From: an uncultured Umboniibacter sp.
GTDB lineage: Bacteria > Pseudomonadota > Gammaproteobacteria > Pseudomonadales > DSM-25080
Length of the DNA: 64,000 nt
Direction: 5' to 3'
Assembly: GCF_947497555.1 (NCBI RefSeq)
Contig: NZ_CANMGY010000003.1
Span: 62,001 to 126,000, forward strand
Position numbers and translations under genes: made by a program. The notes below the pieces were generated by a model. It saw only the letters and a program-made list of their open reading frames with translations, was not told where the DNA came from and ran no database searches. The number at the start of each line of letters is the position of its first letter. The first letter of the stretch is position 1. Below, one piece after another: positions 35,206-44,688 of this stretch.

Positions 35206-36018
35206 ATGGATACCACCAGCATTGGTCAGCTCAGCATCTACTCGATCACAGGGAAAGATGCCGCGACATTTTTACAAAATCAAATTACCGCCGATACCGC
35301 AGACATCACGTTAGAGAAAGCTGCCTTCACGGCTAGTTGCGATCTAAAAGGCCGTGCTATTGCTACCTTCGTCATTACGAAGATTGATCAAGGCTTCCTC
35401 ATCCTAGTTGATAAAGATTGTGCTGACGAACTCATCGCCCATTATCGAAAGTACGCAGCATTTTCGAAGGTCGCCATCGATCAACGAACGGACCTATCAG
35501 TGCATTTCTCTGCCCAAGCCGATCAACTTGCTCCTGAGGCGTTTTCCCAAGCTGGCTCAATGATCCGTCATCCAAATGGCTCTTCAGCGTGGGTCATTAA
35601 AGAGCAGTCAACAAGTGTTGAGCAATCTGTCGCGGCCGCCTTAGCCAATGTGGCGGCCGGCGTAGTCTTTACGGATGCCTCATCAAAGAGCGCATTCATC
35701 CCACAGATTATTGGCATCGATCTACTCGGCGGCATCTCCTTCACTAAAGGCTGTTACCTAGGGCAGGAAATCGTTGCCAGAATGAAGTATCTGGGTAAGT
35801 CCAAAAAATCGCTCCATCGCGGCAAGTTGGCCGGCGCTGCGCCAAGCAATGGGGATGAACTTCTCACCCCTGAAGGTAAAACAGCGGGTACGGTTGTGAC
35901 GATTGGTGGAGAGAATGGAAGCTATCAGTTCTTAGCCGTGGTAACAGACAAATTGGCCGCCGAACCCCTGACGCTAAATGGCGAAACCATCACCGAACTA
36001 ACATCGAGTAAAGTATGA
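35206..36018 (+). CDS. ygfZ: YgfZ, folate-binding Fe-S cluster assembly/repair factor
   Basis: Tetrahydrofolate-dependent helper in iron-sulfur protein maintenance. 270 residues from the ATG at 35206, with GAGG upstream; the frame opens at a TTG at 35188. The N-terminal part resembles GcvT (DAATFLQNQITADT), and the signature KGCYLGQEIVARMKYLGK carries the conserved cysteine. It overlaps the DUF3549 gene by four bases. Confidence 0.93.
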   Translation: MDTTSIGQLSIYSITGKDAATFLQNQITADTADITLEKAAFTASCDLKGRAIATFVITKIDQGFLILVDKDCADELIAHYRKYAAFSKVAIDQRTDLSVHFSAQADQLAPEAFSQAGSMIRHPNGSSAWVIKEQSTSVEQSVAAALANVAAGVVFTDASSKSAFIPQIIGIDLLGGISFTKGCYLGQEIVARMKYLGKSKKSLHRGKLAGAAPSNGDELLTPEGKTAGTVVTIGGENGSYQFLAVVTDKLAAEPLTLNGETITELTSSKV

Positions 36019-37058
36019 CAGATCAACTCCTCACCCTTAGCGCACTCTTAGAGCAAGCCGATCTCGAGGTAGCGACCTATGATTTATCACGGCAGATTCG
36101 TCGGATAGAGCATCAAGACTGGCTAGCATTCGAACGAGGTGAACAAGCCTGGGAAAATCCCGTTCAAGCGGCAGCAACCTTTGCCATTGTCGGCTTGAAT
36201 AAGCAGCAGATAGAAAATAGCGTGGTCTGGTTCTTCCAATTACCGCTGGATGAACGCATGCACCTCAACCTAGGAGCCCGAGACGGCCTAATTGACCAAC
36301 TCCTCAGTAGGGCAGCAGCCAATGCTGAAAACCTCAACGCTGAAGAGGCCACCGATTTACAGGCCGCAGCCAAGGACCTGAGCGCTAGTATTCAGCCTCC
36401 GGTTGAACGGCGCGCCAAGTTTCATTCCATGTTGCGAGTGGATAACCAGCTTGCCTCAACGGACAACTATCAACTGGTGAAGCGCTGGTTGGACAATCCT
36501 GAGGACCAGGATGTTGATCTGCTGCCCCTCCAGGGCTTAGCAGATTTGAGCGTTCGTCTGAATCAACCTGGCGTCGCCCAAAAGCTCAGTGCGAATGCTC
36601 TTTTGCTCGGCGATCGTCACTGGCAAATTCTGGCTCATCTACTGGAAAATGAGACTCTCCCCGCGGTACTGATTAAAACTATCGAAAGCCACTTACAAGC
36701 CGAATTGACGAGTGACCGCGATGCCACCAACACCGCGGCCTTACTGCAGAGTTTGGCTGGCTGCGACACGGCGTGCCGCGAACGCAACCTGCTTCGTACC
36801 TTGAACTCCGCCCACGGTGTTTCGGGCGAGGTGATAGGCGTCGTAGCAGGCCGTTTCTGGAATGACCTGCAACAGCCAGACGTATGCCGCCAGTTCTTTA
36901 GCAACCTGCTGCAATTCAACGATGGCATCAGCTTCGTTCCCGTTGTTCGCCAGTTGATGACGTTCACGGCGCTTCGCCCGTTTATCATTGCCTGTCTAAA
37001 TCAACCCTTCGAGGATGAACGACTCGAGACACTTAGAATTAAACATCTGGGCCATTAA
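36015..37058 (+). CDS. DUF3549 family protein
   Basis: 347 residues, no signal peptide or membrane segment, helical. The N terminus (LSALLEQADLEVATYDLSRQ, RRIEHQDWLAFE) and VVWFFQLPLDERMHLN match DUF3549, a family of unknown function that I recall as a neighbour of sbcB in Pseudomonas. It overlaps ygfZ by four bases and is followed by sbcB after 101 bases. Confidence 0.78.
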   Translation: MTDQLLTLSALLEQADLEVATYDLSRQIRRIEHQDWLAFERGEQAWENPVQAAATFAIVGLNKQQIENSVVWFFQLPLDERMHLNLGARDGLIDQLLSRAAANAENLNAEEATDLQAAAKDLSASIQPPVERRAKFHSMLRVDNQLASTDNYQLVKRWLDNPEDQDVDLLPLQGLADLSVRLNQPGVAQKLSANALLLGDRHWQILAHLLENETLPAVLIKTIESHLQAELTSDRDATNTAALLQSLAGCDTACRERNLLRTLNSAHGVSGEVIGVVAGRFWNDLQQPDVCRQFFSNLLQFNDGISFVPVVRQLMTFTALRPFIIACLNQPFEDERLETLRIKHLGH

Positions 37059-37159
37059 TCGCAACTCATTGGCTCTTTGTCTGGCGCTTCTCGCGAATAG
37101 GAGTTGCGCCACCCCCTCCTTGTTCTCCATAATAATCAAAATCTGAGCGGAGCATCGCG

Positions 37160-38596
37160 GTGACTACCAACACCATCCTTTGGCATGACTATGAAACTTG
37201 GGGTGTCAATCCTAAGCTTGACCGACCCTCTCAGTTTGCCGCTATTCGTACCGACGAAAATCTCAACGAGATAGGCGAGCCGATTAACTGGTTCGCCCAG
37301 CCCTCCCTAGATCGCTTACCGCACCCTCAAGCTGCTTTAATTACGGGCATTTCACCAATGGAATGTCTTCAACGTGGCATGCCAGAACCTGAGTTTATCG
37401 CCAAGATTAACGCTGAATTTATGAAGCCCAACACCTGCGGGGCTGGGTATAACAGCATCAATTTCGACGATGAAGTCACTCGCTTTACGCTGTTCCGTAA
37501 CTTTCATGATCCCTACGAGCGCGAATACAGCAATAACAACAGCCGTTGGGATTTGATCAACGTGCTACGGATGGCGCGGGCACTTCGCCCTCAAGGGATT
37601 GAATGGCCAACGGTGAACGATAAGCCGAGTTTTCGTCTAGAGATTCTCAGCGCCGCCAACGGAATCAGCCACGAGAATGCCCACGACGCCCTCAATGATG
37701 TCCGCGCTACCATTGGAATGGCTAAGAAGCTACGCGATGCCCAGCCAAAGCTATTCAACTATCTGTTTCAGATGCGGCAAAAGCATAAGGTGGCCGAACT
37801 CCTCCATGTTGGCAACGGGCCGTTTATGCACACCTCGCCTAAGTTAGGTCCTGAGCGCCACTATACCTCGGCCATGTTGGCACTGGGACAAGGCGGCAGT
37901 AACCGCAACGCAGTGGTGTGCGTTGACCTCAATACCAACAATGATTGGCTGCTTCGTGAAAGTGCAGAAACGATCCGCGAAATTATGTTCACTCGCTTTA
38001 GCGAGCGCCCTGAAGGTTACGAGTCACTGGGTCTGAAGCAAATCATGTTAAACAAGTCTCCCGCCGTAGCTCCGTTGAGAACTGCCACCGCGGACCCAAA
38101 AACCTGCGAGCGTCTGCAGCTAGACGAAAGTGCGATGCTAAAACGCGCTGAACTCTTTAGTGACCCGGCCGTTCGGGCAAAGCTCTGCGACGTCTTCAAC
38201 AGTGATTATCAAGTAGCTCCAGCGGACGCGGAAACCACCCTATACCAAGGGTTCCCGTCACCAGCAGACAAATCCACGATGGCGGATGTTCGCGCTGCCA
38301 GCGCTGACGACCTAGCAACACAGGTCTATCACTTCGCCGATGATCGCTACAACCAACTTCTCCTGCGCTACAAAGCACGCTTCTATCCGCAGACCTTGAA
38401 TGACGATGAACGATATACTTGGCGAGAGCTCTTGCTAAGTCGCTTTACCGATGGTGGCCGAGGTGAGCTAAGCTTAGAGGAATTCGCCGGAGAATTGATG
38501 CTACTTAGCCAAGATGCTGACATCGTGAACAATGAGCGTAAGTTGAAGATATTGAAGGATTTAGAGCGCTTCGCAATGCTAATTCAGAGCGCCTAG
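37160..38596 (+). CDS. sbcB: SbcB, exodeoxyribonuclease I
   Basis: Processive 3'-5' single-strand DNA exonuclease. 478 residues from a GTG at 37160, with GGAG seven bases upstream. DEDDh motifs: the first acidic motif in WHDYETWG (about 8-15), CGAGYNSINFDDEVTRF for motif II, and NAHDALNDVRATIGMA for motif III, with the catalytic His before Asp. It is followed by the ExoI-specific SH3-like and C-terminal domains. Confidence 0.95.
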   Translation: MTTNTILWHDYETWGVNPKLDRPSQFAAIRTDENLNEIGEPINWFAQPSLDRLPHPQAALITGISPMECLQRGMPEPEFIAKINAEFMKPNTCGAGYNSINFDDEVTRFTLFRNFHDPYEREYSNNNSRWDLINVLRMARALRPQGIEWPTVNDKPSFRLEILSAANGISHENAHDALNDVRATIGMAKKLRDAQPKLFNYLFQMRQKHKVAELLHVGNGPFMHTSPKLGPERHYTSAMLALGQGGSNRNAVVCVDLNTNNDWLLRESAETIREIMFTRFSERPEGYESLGLKQIMLNKSPAVAPLRTATADPKTCERLQLDESAMLKRAELFSDPAVRAKLCDVFNSDYQVAPADAETTLYQGFPSPADKSTMADVRAASADDLATQVYHFADDRYNQLLLRYKARFYPQTLNDDERYTWRELLLSRFTDGGRGELSLEEFAGELMLLSQDADIVNNERKLKILKDLERFAMLIQSA

Positions 38597-38773
38597 CATA
38601 GGGCTATTCGCGCTTAACGGCTCGGATACAGAACACTTATCAGGCTGAGCATGAGCTGTTTAGCCCCTATGAACTAAGCAAGTAAGCGTAGCTAATGCTA
38701 GGGACGCAACGCGTTAAAAACAACACCACGTTAGGAGACACCTGACGTCAAAAGCAAAAAATAAGAGGACACT

Positions 38774-39793
38774 ATGCAGTTTCGTGGAGCCAACATTTTA
38801 TCTATCGGACAGTTTGAGCGCGCGGACATCGAATCGCTCTTCACGACGGCGGATATACTCGCACCGTATGCTCGCCGTGAGAAACGAACGCGTGTTCTCG
38901 ACGGGGCGATTTTAGGCAATATGTTCTTCGAGCCCAGCACTCGCACCCGAGTGAGCTTCGGCTCAGCCTTTAACATCCTTGGTGGTTATGTTCGTGAAAC
39001 AACTGGCCTAGAGAGCTCGTCGCTGAGTAAGGGCGAATCACTCTACGATACGGCTAGAGTATTATCGGGCTACTCCGATGTTATTTGTATGCGCCATCCC
39101 GAAATTGGCTCAGTAGCCGAATTTGCTCAGGGTTCTCGAGTCCCGGTAATTAACGGTGGTGATGGCCCGAATGAGCACCCCACCCAAGCGCTGCTGGACC
39201 TCTATACTATTCGTAACGAGTTACGCAGTTTTAATCGCAGTATCGATGGATTACGTATCGCCATGATTGGCGACTTGAAACACGGCCGAACCGTTCACTC
39301 CCTCAGCAAATTACTTTGCCTGTTCAAGAATGTAGAAGTCCGCTTGGTATCGCCGCAACCGCTTCAGCTGCCCGATGCTCTCGTTGAACAAATGCGTACC
39401 GCCGATGTCAAAGTAACCGTAACCGATAAGCTCGAAGAAGGTATCCATGCCGTAGACATCGTCTACAGCACTCGTATCCAAGAGGAACGCTTCGCTGATC
39501 AAGCTGAAGCCAATCTCTATCGCGGCCAATTCCGCCTCAACCAGAGCATCTACACCGCGCACTGCGAGCCGAACACAGTCATTATGCATCCGCTGCCTCG
39601 TGACTCTAGGGTCGAAGCGAATGAGCTAGATAACGACTTGGATCGTAATCCCAACTTGGCAATATTCCGCCAAGCGGATAATGGTGTTATCGTGAGAATG
39701 GCATTATTTGTGAAAGTCTTAGATGTGGAAGCAGAGCTGAAGAAATCCGAACAGCCTGTGATTTGGTATACACAAAGAAACAACACGCTTTAA
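38774..39793 (+). CDS. pyrB: PyrB, aspartate carbamoyltransferase catalytic subunit
   Basis: Second step of pyrimidine synthesis. 339 residues, about 28 longer than the E. coli chain, the extra mostly at the C terminus. FFEPSTRTRVSFGSAF carries the carbamoyl-phosphate loop; GDGPNEHPTQALLDLYTI, IGDLKHGRTVHSLS and IMHPLPR follow. No pyrI regulatory subunit or pyrC-like gene follows. AGAGGA lies upstream of the ATG. The end overlaps nothing, and the next gene starts 11 bases on. Confidence 0.94.
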   Translation: MQFRGANILSIGQFERADIESLFTTADILAPYARREKRTRVLDGAILGNMFFEPSTRTRVSFGSAFNILGGYVRETTGLESSSLSKGESLYDTARVLSGYSDVICMRHPEIGSVAEFAQGSRVPVINGGDGPNEHPTQALLDLYTIRNELRSFNRSIDGLRIAMIGDLKHGRTVHSLSKLLCLFKNVEVRLVSPQPLQLPDALVEQMRTADVKVTVTDKLEEGIHAVDIVYSTRIQEERFADQAEANLYRGQFRLNQSIYTAHCEPNTVIMHPLPRDSRVEANELDNDLDRNPNLAIFRQADNGVIVRMALFVKVLDVEAELKKSEQPVIWYTQRNNTL

Positions 39794-39804
39794 GGACAAT
39801 CAAC

Positions 39805-40179
39805 ATGGCAGTTCGACTCTTAGCAATATTTCTACTTTGTTTCTCCATGGCGGCCGAAGCAAATTGGCGCTCAGCGATCCCTCGCATCACGCCTGAGGAT
39901 ATGGCCCTACTATCTACCGCCGTGTCGGAAGGGTTGAACAATCAGCCAGTAGGAACTGAAGTCGCCTGGCAGAACGATGAAAGCGGCAGCTACGGCACGG
40001 CTAAATTACTACGATTATTTACCTTGGGCGATGTTCCGTGTCGGCGGATTCGCTACACCGTAACCACTTCCAATAAAGACAATTGGCAGCTGGATTTCGA
40101 CTTCTGTCTCAACCAAGACGGCTTATGGGAACGACAGCCAGGTTTATTTAACATTCCAGAGGTACCGCAAGATGACTAA
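39805..40179 (+). CDS. Secreted protein with a surface-antigen-like C-terminal domain
   Basis: 124 residues from the ATG at 39805, with AAGGA eight bases upstream; the frame opens earlier inside pyrB. Signal peptide to about residue 18 (ending MAAEA). The second half, VAWQNDESGSYGTAKLLRL, then PCRRIRYTVTT and CLNQDGLWE, resembles the C-terminal domain of 17-kDa-type surface antigens (G-x-W-x-N...S-G...CR...DG-x-W). It overlaps the following lipoprotein gene by 8 bases, so the two are co-translated envelope proteins. Confidence 0.6.
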   Translation: MAVRLLAIFLLCFSMAAEANWRSAIPRITPEDMALLSTAVSEGLNNQPVGTEVAWQNDESGSYGTAKLLRLFTLGDVPCRRIRYTVTTSNKDNWQLDFDFCLNQDGLWERQPGLFNIPEVPQDD

Positions 40180-40780
40180 CCGTGCAGACAATTTCTTTAG
40201 TTCGAGTCTTAGCAAATTCAGCGTAAAAATTGTAACGCTCAGTGCAACCCTACTGTTAGCAGCCTGTGCCAGCTCGCCGAATATGGATTACGATCCCAAT
40301 TACAATTTTGGCGCGAGCAAAACCTATCAGCTAACACCATCATCTGCGTTGGAGTCCACCGAGACGGCTATTTCTAGTCAACTACTTAATGATCGAATGG
40401 TTGCCAGTATCAGAGCTCAGTTAGCAGCAGCGGGTTACAGTGAGCAAAGCGAAGGAGCAAGCCTGCAGGTCACCTATCATTTGGAAAGCCTAGCCGCCTT
40501 CCGCGGCAACTCGGTTGGCGCTTCTACAGGGCTTGGTTGGTATGATTATCATCGCTACCCAATCCACCACTCACCGCGTCTCTATAGTGAGCAAACAACG
40601 CTCCAAGAAACTGATAATGATAAAGTGAAGGTGACCATCGATTTCACCGATGTTACCTCTGAAAAGTTAGTGTGGAGAACCAGTTCAGCGCGAAGATTAC
40701 TAAACCAATCAAGCCCCGAACGTTCGCAAGCAGCAGTAGATGACGCCGTTCAGTACCTATTAAAAAACCTACCTCAGTAG
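40172..40780 (+). CDS. DUF4136 lipoprotein
   Basis: 202 residues. The hydrophobic signal sits about 15 residues in and ends in lipobox LAAC (about residue 31), so an alternative start slightly downstream is possible. The mature part matches DUF4136: DYDPNYNFGASKTYQL, a helix with DRMVASIRAQLAAAGY, and a C-terminal VTIDFTDVTSEKLVWR. Members are envelope lipoproteins of unknown role. A second member lies at 42473-43027. Confidence 0.82.
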   Translation: MTNRADNFFSSSLSKFSVKIVTLSATLLLAACASSPNMDYDPNYNFGASKTYQLTPSSALESTETAISSQLLNDRMVASIRAQLAAAGYSEQSEGASLQVTYHLESLAAFRGNSVGASTGLGWYDYHRYPIHHSPRLYSEQTTLQETDNDKVKVTIDFTDVTSEKLVWRTSSARRLLNQSSPERSQAAVDDAVQYLLKNLPQ

Positions 40781-40812
40781 CCTTACTGAGTCGTAATACT
40801 TCAGAGCACTGG

Positions 40813-40848
40813 CAAAATTAGCGCCGCCCAACGTTAGCGCTAATTTTG
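40813..40848. terminator. Inverted repeat between convergent genes
   Basis: Perfect 12-base arms CAAAATTAGCGC/GCGCTAATTTTG around a 12-base loop, lying between the DUF4136 gene (+, ends 40780) and the potassium channel gene (-, ends 40904). It is symmetrical and A/T-ended, so it could terminate both transcripts. Confidence 0.6.
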
Positions 40849-40903
40849 TCAGCGAACGTATGTAGCGAACCGGGTCAACCCAAGGAGTTGGCAACTCCCC
40901 CCA

Positions 40904-41605
40904 CTAATTGTCCGGCGAAGCCTTCTTAGTCCTTTCCTGAAGGTATAAACCAACCAGTCGTGCTAAGACAATAGTGAGATAAAGCTGTCCCAAAATGGAT
41001 TCCAATATTGTTACGGACCGCGCCGCTGGAGAAATCGGCGTGATGTCACCATATCCCAACGTGGTCAACGTTACGTAGCTGAAGTACTCCATCTCCGCCA
41101 TCAATTCGTGGTAGTTCAGTTCCCCAAGTACGCGCAGCTCATCGTTAAATAGGAACGATCCCGGCAGCCACGCTTCAATCGCAAGATAAGCATAGGTCCA
41201 ACTCTGTCCGATCATTAGATACACGCACATCGCCGCATAAATCGTCGACAGATTAGCGTGACGAGCGTAAATGAGAGTAAGCACTAGGAATACGGTTACG
41301 GAAATATGCGAGATAACGAATAAGATATTATTAATAATCTCTAGCTGCGGTATACCTAAGATTGAAACGAGTGAGTTATTCACAATGGCTGGAATACTTG
41401 TCAAACTCAAAACAATAAGCCACTTACGACTGTGAGATACGAGGTAAATCGCCGCAAGTAATACACCTGCGGAGGTGAGGTTACCAACACTCATGGCAAA
41501 AGAGCTTGCTGCGAGTAATCCCGTGGATAGAATATTGACAATCATTACCCAAAATAACGCTGTAAATGCGTAGTGAGGGTCGTGCGGAAGATCAAATTCT
41601 TTCAT
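40904..41605 (-). CDS. Ion channel of the two-transmembrane-filter type (potassium channel)
   Basis: 233 residues with about six hydrophobic segments; the last two flank a pore loop with the potassium-selective filter in TLTTLGYGDITP (about residues 186-197). A long hydrophobic N-terminal part precedes it. No ligand-binding, CNBD or RCK domain is attached. It overlaps the patatin gene upstream by 14 bases, so the two are co-translated. Confidence 0.85.
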   Translation of the reverse strand: MKEFDLPHDPHYAFTALFWVMIVNILSTGLLAASSFAMSVGNLTSAGVLLAAIYLVSHSRKWLIVLSLTSIPAIVNNSLVSILGIPQLEIINNILFVISHISVTVFLVLTLIYARHANLSTIYAAMCVYLMIGQSWTYAYLAIEAWLPGSFLFNDELRVLGELNYHELMAEMEYFSYVTLTTLGYGDITPISPAARSVTILESILGQLYLTIVLARLVGLYLQERTKKASPDN

Positions 41606-42473
41606 CGTGAGCCTGCTTCTTCATCGTATTTTCGGCAACTTGATAGCCAATATCAGCCAACTCCTTGGCTCGCCAAAATTCATGGATTACCGCCAAATCT
41701 CTAGCAAATTCAAACACCACATCCGGCGAATGCGTTGCGAGTTTAATGCGCGAGATAGCCGTTTGCATGATATCAAAGCTTCTATTGCTAATATCAAGCA
41801 CACTGGGAAGCTCGACGACCTCTTCGTCGTTATCGCCAATTAAATCGGCGATAAATGAGGCGATTCGACCTCTTTTTTCCGAAGCCTTAGGCATTTTAGA
41901 ACGCGCGAGTTGTTTTCGGTTGTCGGTCGAGCGGGCAGCTAGATCTACCGCTAAGATCATATCTGTTTGATCAGCCAGGACAGGAGCTATAGGTACGGGA
42001 TTAAGAAGACCACCATCTACATAGATTCTACCGTTAATAACGTGCGGAGACAGTACATTGGGCACTGCAATTGAGGCTCGAATAACGTCAAATAAATCGC
42101 CACTTTGGAACCACTTTTCCTGCCCTCGGTCCAAGTCTGTCGCCACTGCAGTGTAACGTATTCCCAACTCCTCGATGTGTTTGTCACCCACCAACGAGCG
42201 CAGCGCAGCCATCACTCGGTCACCCTTAATGAAACCACCAGCGCCCCAGTGCAAATCCGTAAGTCTAAGCACATCGCGCTTTTCGAGCGCGAAGACCCAG
42301 GATTTAAATTCCTCGAATTTCCCAGCGGCATAGACGCCACCAATCAACGCACCTACCGAACAACCGGATATGGAGTCAATTTGATAGCCGTTATCTAGCA
42401 GCCAATCAATAACGCCAATTTGCACGAGGCCACGGGCGCCCCCGCTCCCGAGAACAAGCGAGACGCTAGTCAT
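41592..42473 (-). CDS. Patatin-like phospholipase (RssA/NTE family)
   Basis: 293 residues. LVLGSGGARGLVQIG is the oxyanion loop, SGCSVGALIGG carries the nucleophile Ser (G-x-S-x-G), and YVDGGLLNPVPI supplies the catalytic Asp (DGG). It has no signal peptide, so it is probably a cytosolic or peripheral serine acyl hydrolase. The ATG overlaps the stop of the DUF4136 lipoprotein gene and its own end overlaps the channel gene. Confidence 0.9.
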   Translation of the reverse strand: MTSVSLVLGSGGARGLVQIGVIDWLLDNGYQIDSISGCSVGALIGGVYAAGKFEEFKSWVFALEKRDVLRLTDLHWGAGGFIKGDRVMAALRSLVGDKHIEELGIRYTAVATDLDRGQEKWFQSGDLFDVIRASIAVPNVLSPHVINGRIYVDGGLLNPVPIAPVLADQTDMILAVDLAARSTDNRKQLARSKMPKASEKRGRIASFIADLIGDNDEEVVELPSVLDISNRSFDIMQTAISRIKLATHSPDVVFEFARDLAVIHEFWRAKELADIGYQVAENTMKKQAHDERI

Positions 42474-43027
42474 TAATTTCGCGAAGGAATAATCTTATAG
42501 GCTTTCTGTAACCCCTCTTCGATACGTGCCATCAAGCCTTCAGTGGTTGCTGCGTTTTCATGCACGCCACGAATCTCAATTTTATAGATTGGTTCCTTCG
42601 TGGCCGTATCAACAAACAAAAGTACTAACTGATTGACTGAAACGTGGTCACTACTCGACTGAAAGACATCACCATCATGGACGATACTCGCTTGCATACT
42701 ATCACCCAACGAGTTGTCTATGGTGTAAACAGGTTCTTCGAACACTTCAACTTCACTTCGTCCTGCGCGCCAGGTCATCGTAACTTGAGACCCCTCGTCG
42801 ACAATTTCATAACCCTTACTCTGAAGCTCTTTAGTTACCGATGTGCGAATTGCTGAATCCGCAATCGCTAGTGCGCTTTGTGTACTGGGATCTAAAGGGC
42901 TGTCACCCCAGGAAAAGTACTCATAGCTTGCTAGGTCGGTTTCTTTTTCATTGTATTCAATAACACGAATACTAGAACAACCAACCACTAGGCTACACAA
43001 TACGATGCCAACTAAAAAATTCTTCAT
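42473..43027 (-). CDS. DUF4136-type lipoprotein
   Basis: 184 residues with a short lipoprotein signal (lipobox VVGC, about residue 17). The mature part EYNEKETDLASYEYFSW, the helix IADSAIRTSVTKELQSKGY and the C-terminal FVDTATKEPIYKIEIRG fit the DUF4136 pattern, though more weakly than the gene at 40172. It is co-translated with the patatin gene (TAATG overlap). Confidence 0.7.
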   Translation of the reverse strand: MKNFLVGIVLCSLVVGCSSIRVIEYNEKETDLASYEYFSWGDSPLDPSTQSALAIADSAIRTSVTKELQSKGYEIVDEGSQVTMTWRAGRSEVEVFEEPVYTIDNSLGDSMQASIVHDGDVFQSSSDHVSVNQLVLLFVDTATKEPIYKIEIRGVHENAATTEGLMARIEEGLQKAYKIIPSRN

Positions 43028-43037
43028 GATTTACCTC

Positions 43038-44543
43038 TTATTGCTGAATGCCGAGGGCGTGAGCCATCGCATGATGTAAAAATGTTTGCTCCACAAAGCC
43101 ATGAAAGGCATGAGCCATCGGCCCTCGAGCCATCACCACAACGTCTTCACCACCGTGGTGTTCGCCACGACTTGGAATCCGTGCTCCCTGACGGAAATTA
43201 GGATCGGCAGGATCTTGCTCTCCAAAGATCTCATCTCGGTCCACAATGACACCTGTAGTGTAGCCTAACATGGTATAAGGTTGGCCATCTTCAGCCAATG
43301 TCACTTCGTCGTTAGGGTGACCGTGCTCATCGGTACCGCGAACCCAATCAAAAACGCCATTCCCTTTGGCGGGATATCCGGCAAGTGCAAAACTGTGACT
43401 ATGGTCGGCCGATACGACTATTAGCGTATCCTCCTCTGACGTCATTGCCATCGCCTGCGCAACGGCTCGAGACATTTCAACCGCATCGTGAAGTGCTCGA
43501 AAGGCATTGTTGTAATGATGAGCATGGTCAATACGGCCAGCCTCGATAAATAGATAATAGCCTTCTTCACTACCTTCTAAACGACTAATTGCCGTCGCCG
43601 TCATCTCAGTTAACGATGGCTCGCCGCCGTTATCAAGCTGTCGATCGACCTCAAATTGCATGTGAGAAGGCTCAAACAGCCCCAGTAGCGGCTGATCTTT
43701 GGGGGCATTGCGAAGCTGCTGTTCGTTCCAAACAAACTGACCGCCTGCTGCCTGCCATTGCGCAACTAAATCACGTCCATCCTCGCGTCGGCCTTTCTGA
43801 TCCGGGTATTCCGGGTCGGTCACGGTATTTGGCAGGAAGCCACGACGACCTCCCCCCAGGATCACGTCAACGCCATCGCCGTGTGAGAACTCGATCAGCT
43901 GCCGAGCGATATCGACACAACCCATCTCTATATCGGCAGGTTGCATATCTGTATCGGTTTCCCAACCTCTGCTAGCAGCATGGGCATACGCCGCGGCCGG
44001 TGACGCATGGGTGATCCTAGCAGTACTGACCAATCCGGTGGCCATACCTCGGTCTTCCGCCATTTTGAGTAAACTAGTCACTTCATGTTCCGCCTGACCT
44101 TCGCAGACGCCGTAATCCGCAAATTCAGAGAGCCCAATAACTCCGGACTTAGTTTTCACTCCAGTATGAAAGGCTGTAGCCGTGCCCGCTGAATCAGACA
44201 CCTGATGATTAGTCGTGTACGTCTTCACTAGCGCGGTGTAAGGGAGCGTCTCGAAGCTGAGCAAATTTTCTTCGCCATCCTGCCCATTTAGCTGCCCTTC
44301 TAAAATACGCGCTGCGGTTTGAGTGGTGATACCCATACCATCACCAATGAAAAAGATGACATTCTTTGCTCGTTTATTAATCGGCTGCTGATTCAGTGCA
44401 TTCGCGAGGTCTCGCTGGCCATCAATCGTCCACTGATTAACATTTTGATCAATACTTTGACTCGATACTGTCTCATCAGTGCAACCCGATATCGTCATTG
44501 TGAAAAGACTTGCTGCAGCCGCTATAGAAAATACATTCTTCAT
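43038..44543 (-). CDS. phoA: PhoA-type alkaline phosphatase, predicted lipoprotein
   Basis: Periplasmic phosphomonoesterase. 501 residues from the ATG at 44543, with AGGAC upstream; the frame opens further up. The signal ends with ISGC, a lipobox, so it is probably membrane-anchored. Catalytic motifs: NVIFFIGDGMG (metal Asp), QVSDSAGTATAFHTG with the phospho-Ser (about residue 105), SADHSHSFALAG, and the C-terminal GEHHGGEDVVVMARGP with metal histidines. It ends 11 bases before the DUF4136 gene and may be co-transcribed. No Pho box was confirmed. Confidence 0.93.
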   Translation of the reverse strand: MKNVFSIAAAASLFTMTISGCTDETVSSQSIDQNVNQWTIDGQRDLANALNQQPINKRAKNVIFFIGDGMGITTQTAARILEGQLNGQDGEENLLSFETLPYTALVKTYTTNHQVSDSAGTATAFHTGVKTKSGVIGLSEFADYGVCEGQAEHEVTSLLKMAEDRGMATGLVSTARITHASPAAAYAHAASRGWETDTDMQPADIEMGCVDIARQLIEFSHGDGVDVILGGGRRGFLPNTVTDPEYPDQKGRREDGRDLVAQWQAAGGQFVWNEQQLRNAPKDQPLLGLFEPSHMQFEVDRQLDNGGEPSLTEMTATAISRLEGSEEGYYLFIEAGRIDHAHHYNNAFRALHDAVEMSRAVAQAMAMTSEEDTLIVVSADHSHSFALAGYPAKGNGVFDWVRGTDEHGHPNDEVTLAEDGQPYTMLGYTTGVIVDRDEIFGEQDPADPNFRQGARIPSRGEHHGGEDVVVMARGPMAHAFHGFVEQTFLHHAMAHALGIQQ

Positions 44544-44688
44544 CGAAAACGTCCTATTTATCATATTTATGGCTATAGGCTTTCATAGTAGCTGCTCTAA
44601 ACCCACTGCTCAACACGCGGGCCGCGATTACATAGTATTAATGTCCATAAAACGCTAAACTAGAGCCGCTTCAATAGAGATAATTCAG

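Noticed and set aside
43589-43975. 128-codon plus-strand frame opposite phoA
   Set aside because: Antisense of the conserved catalytic part of phoA.
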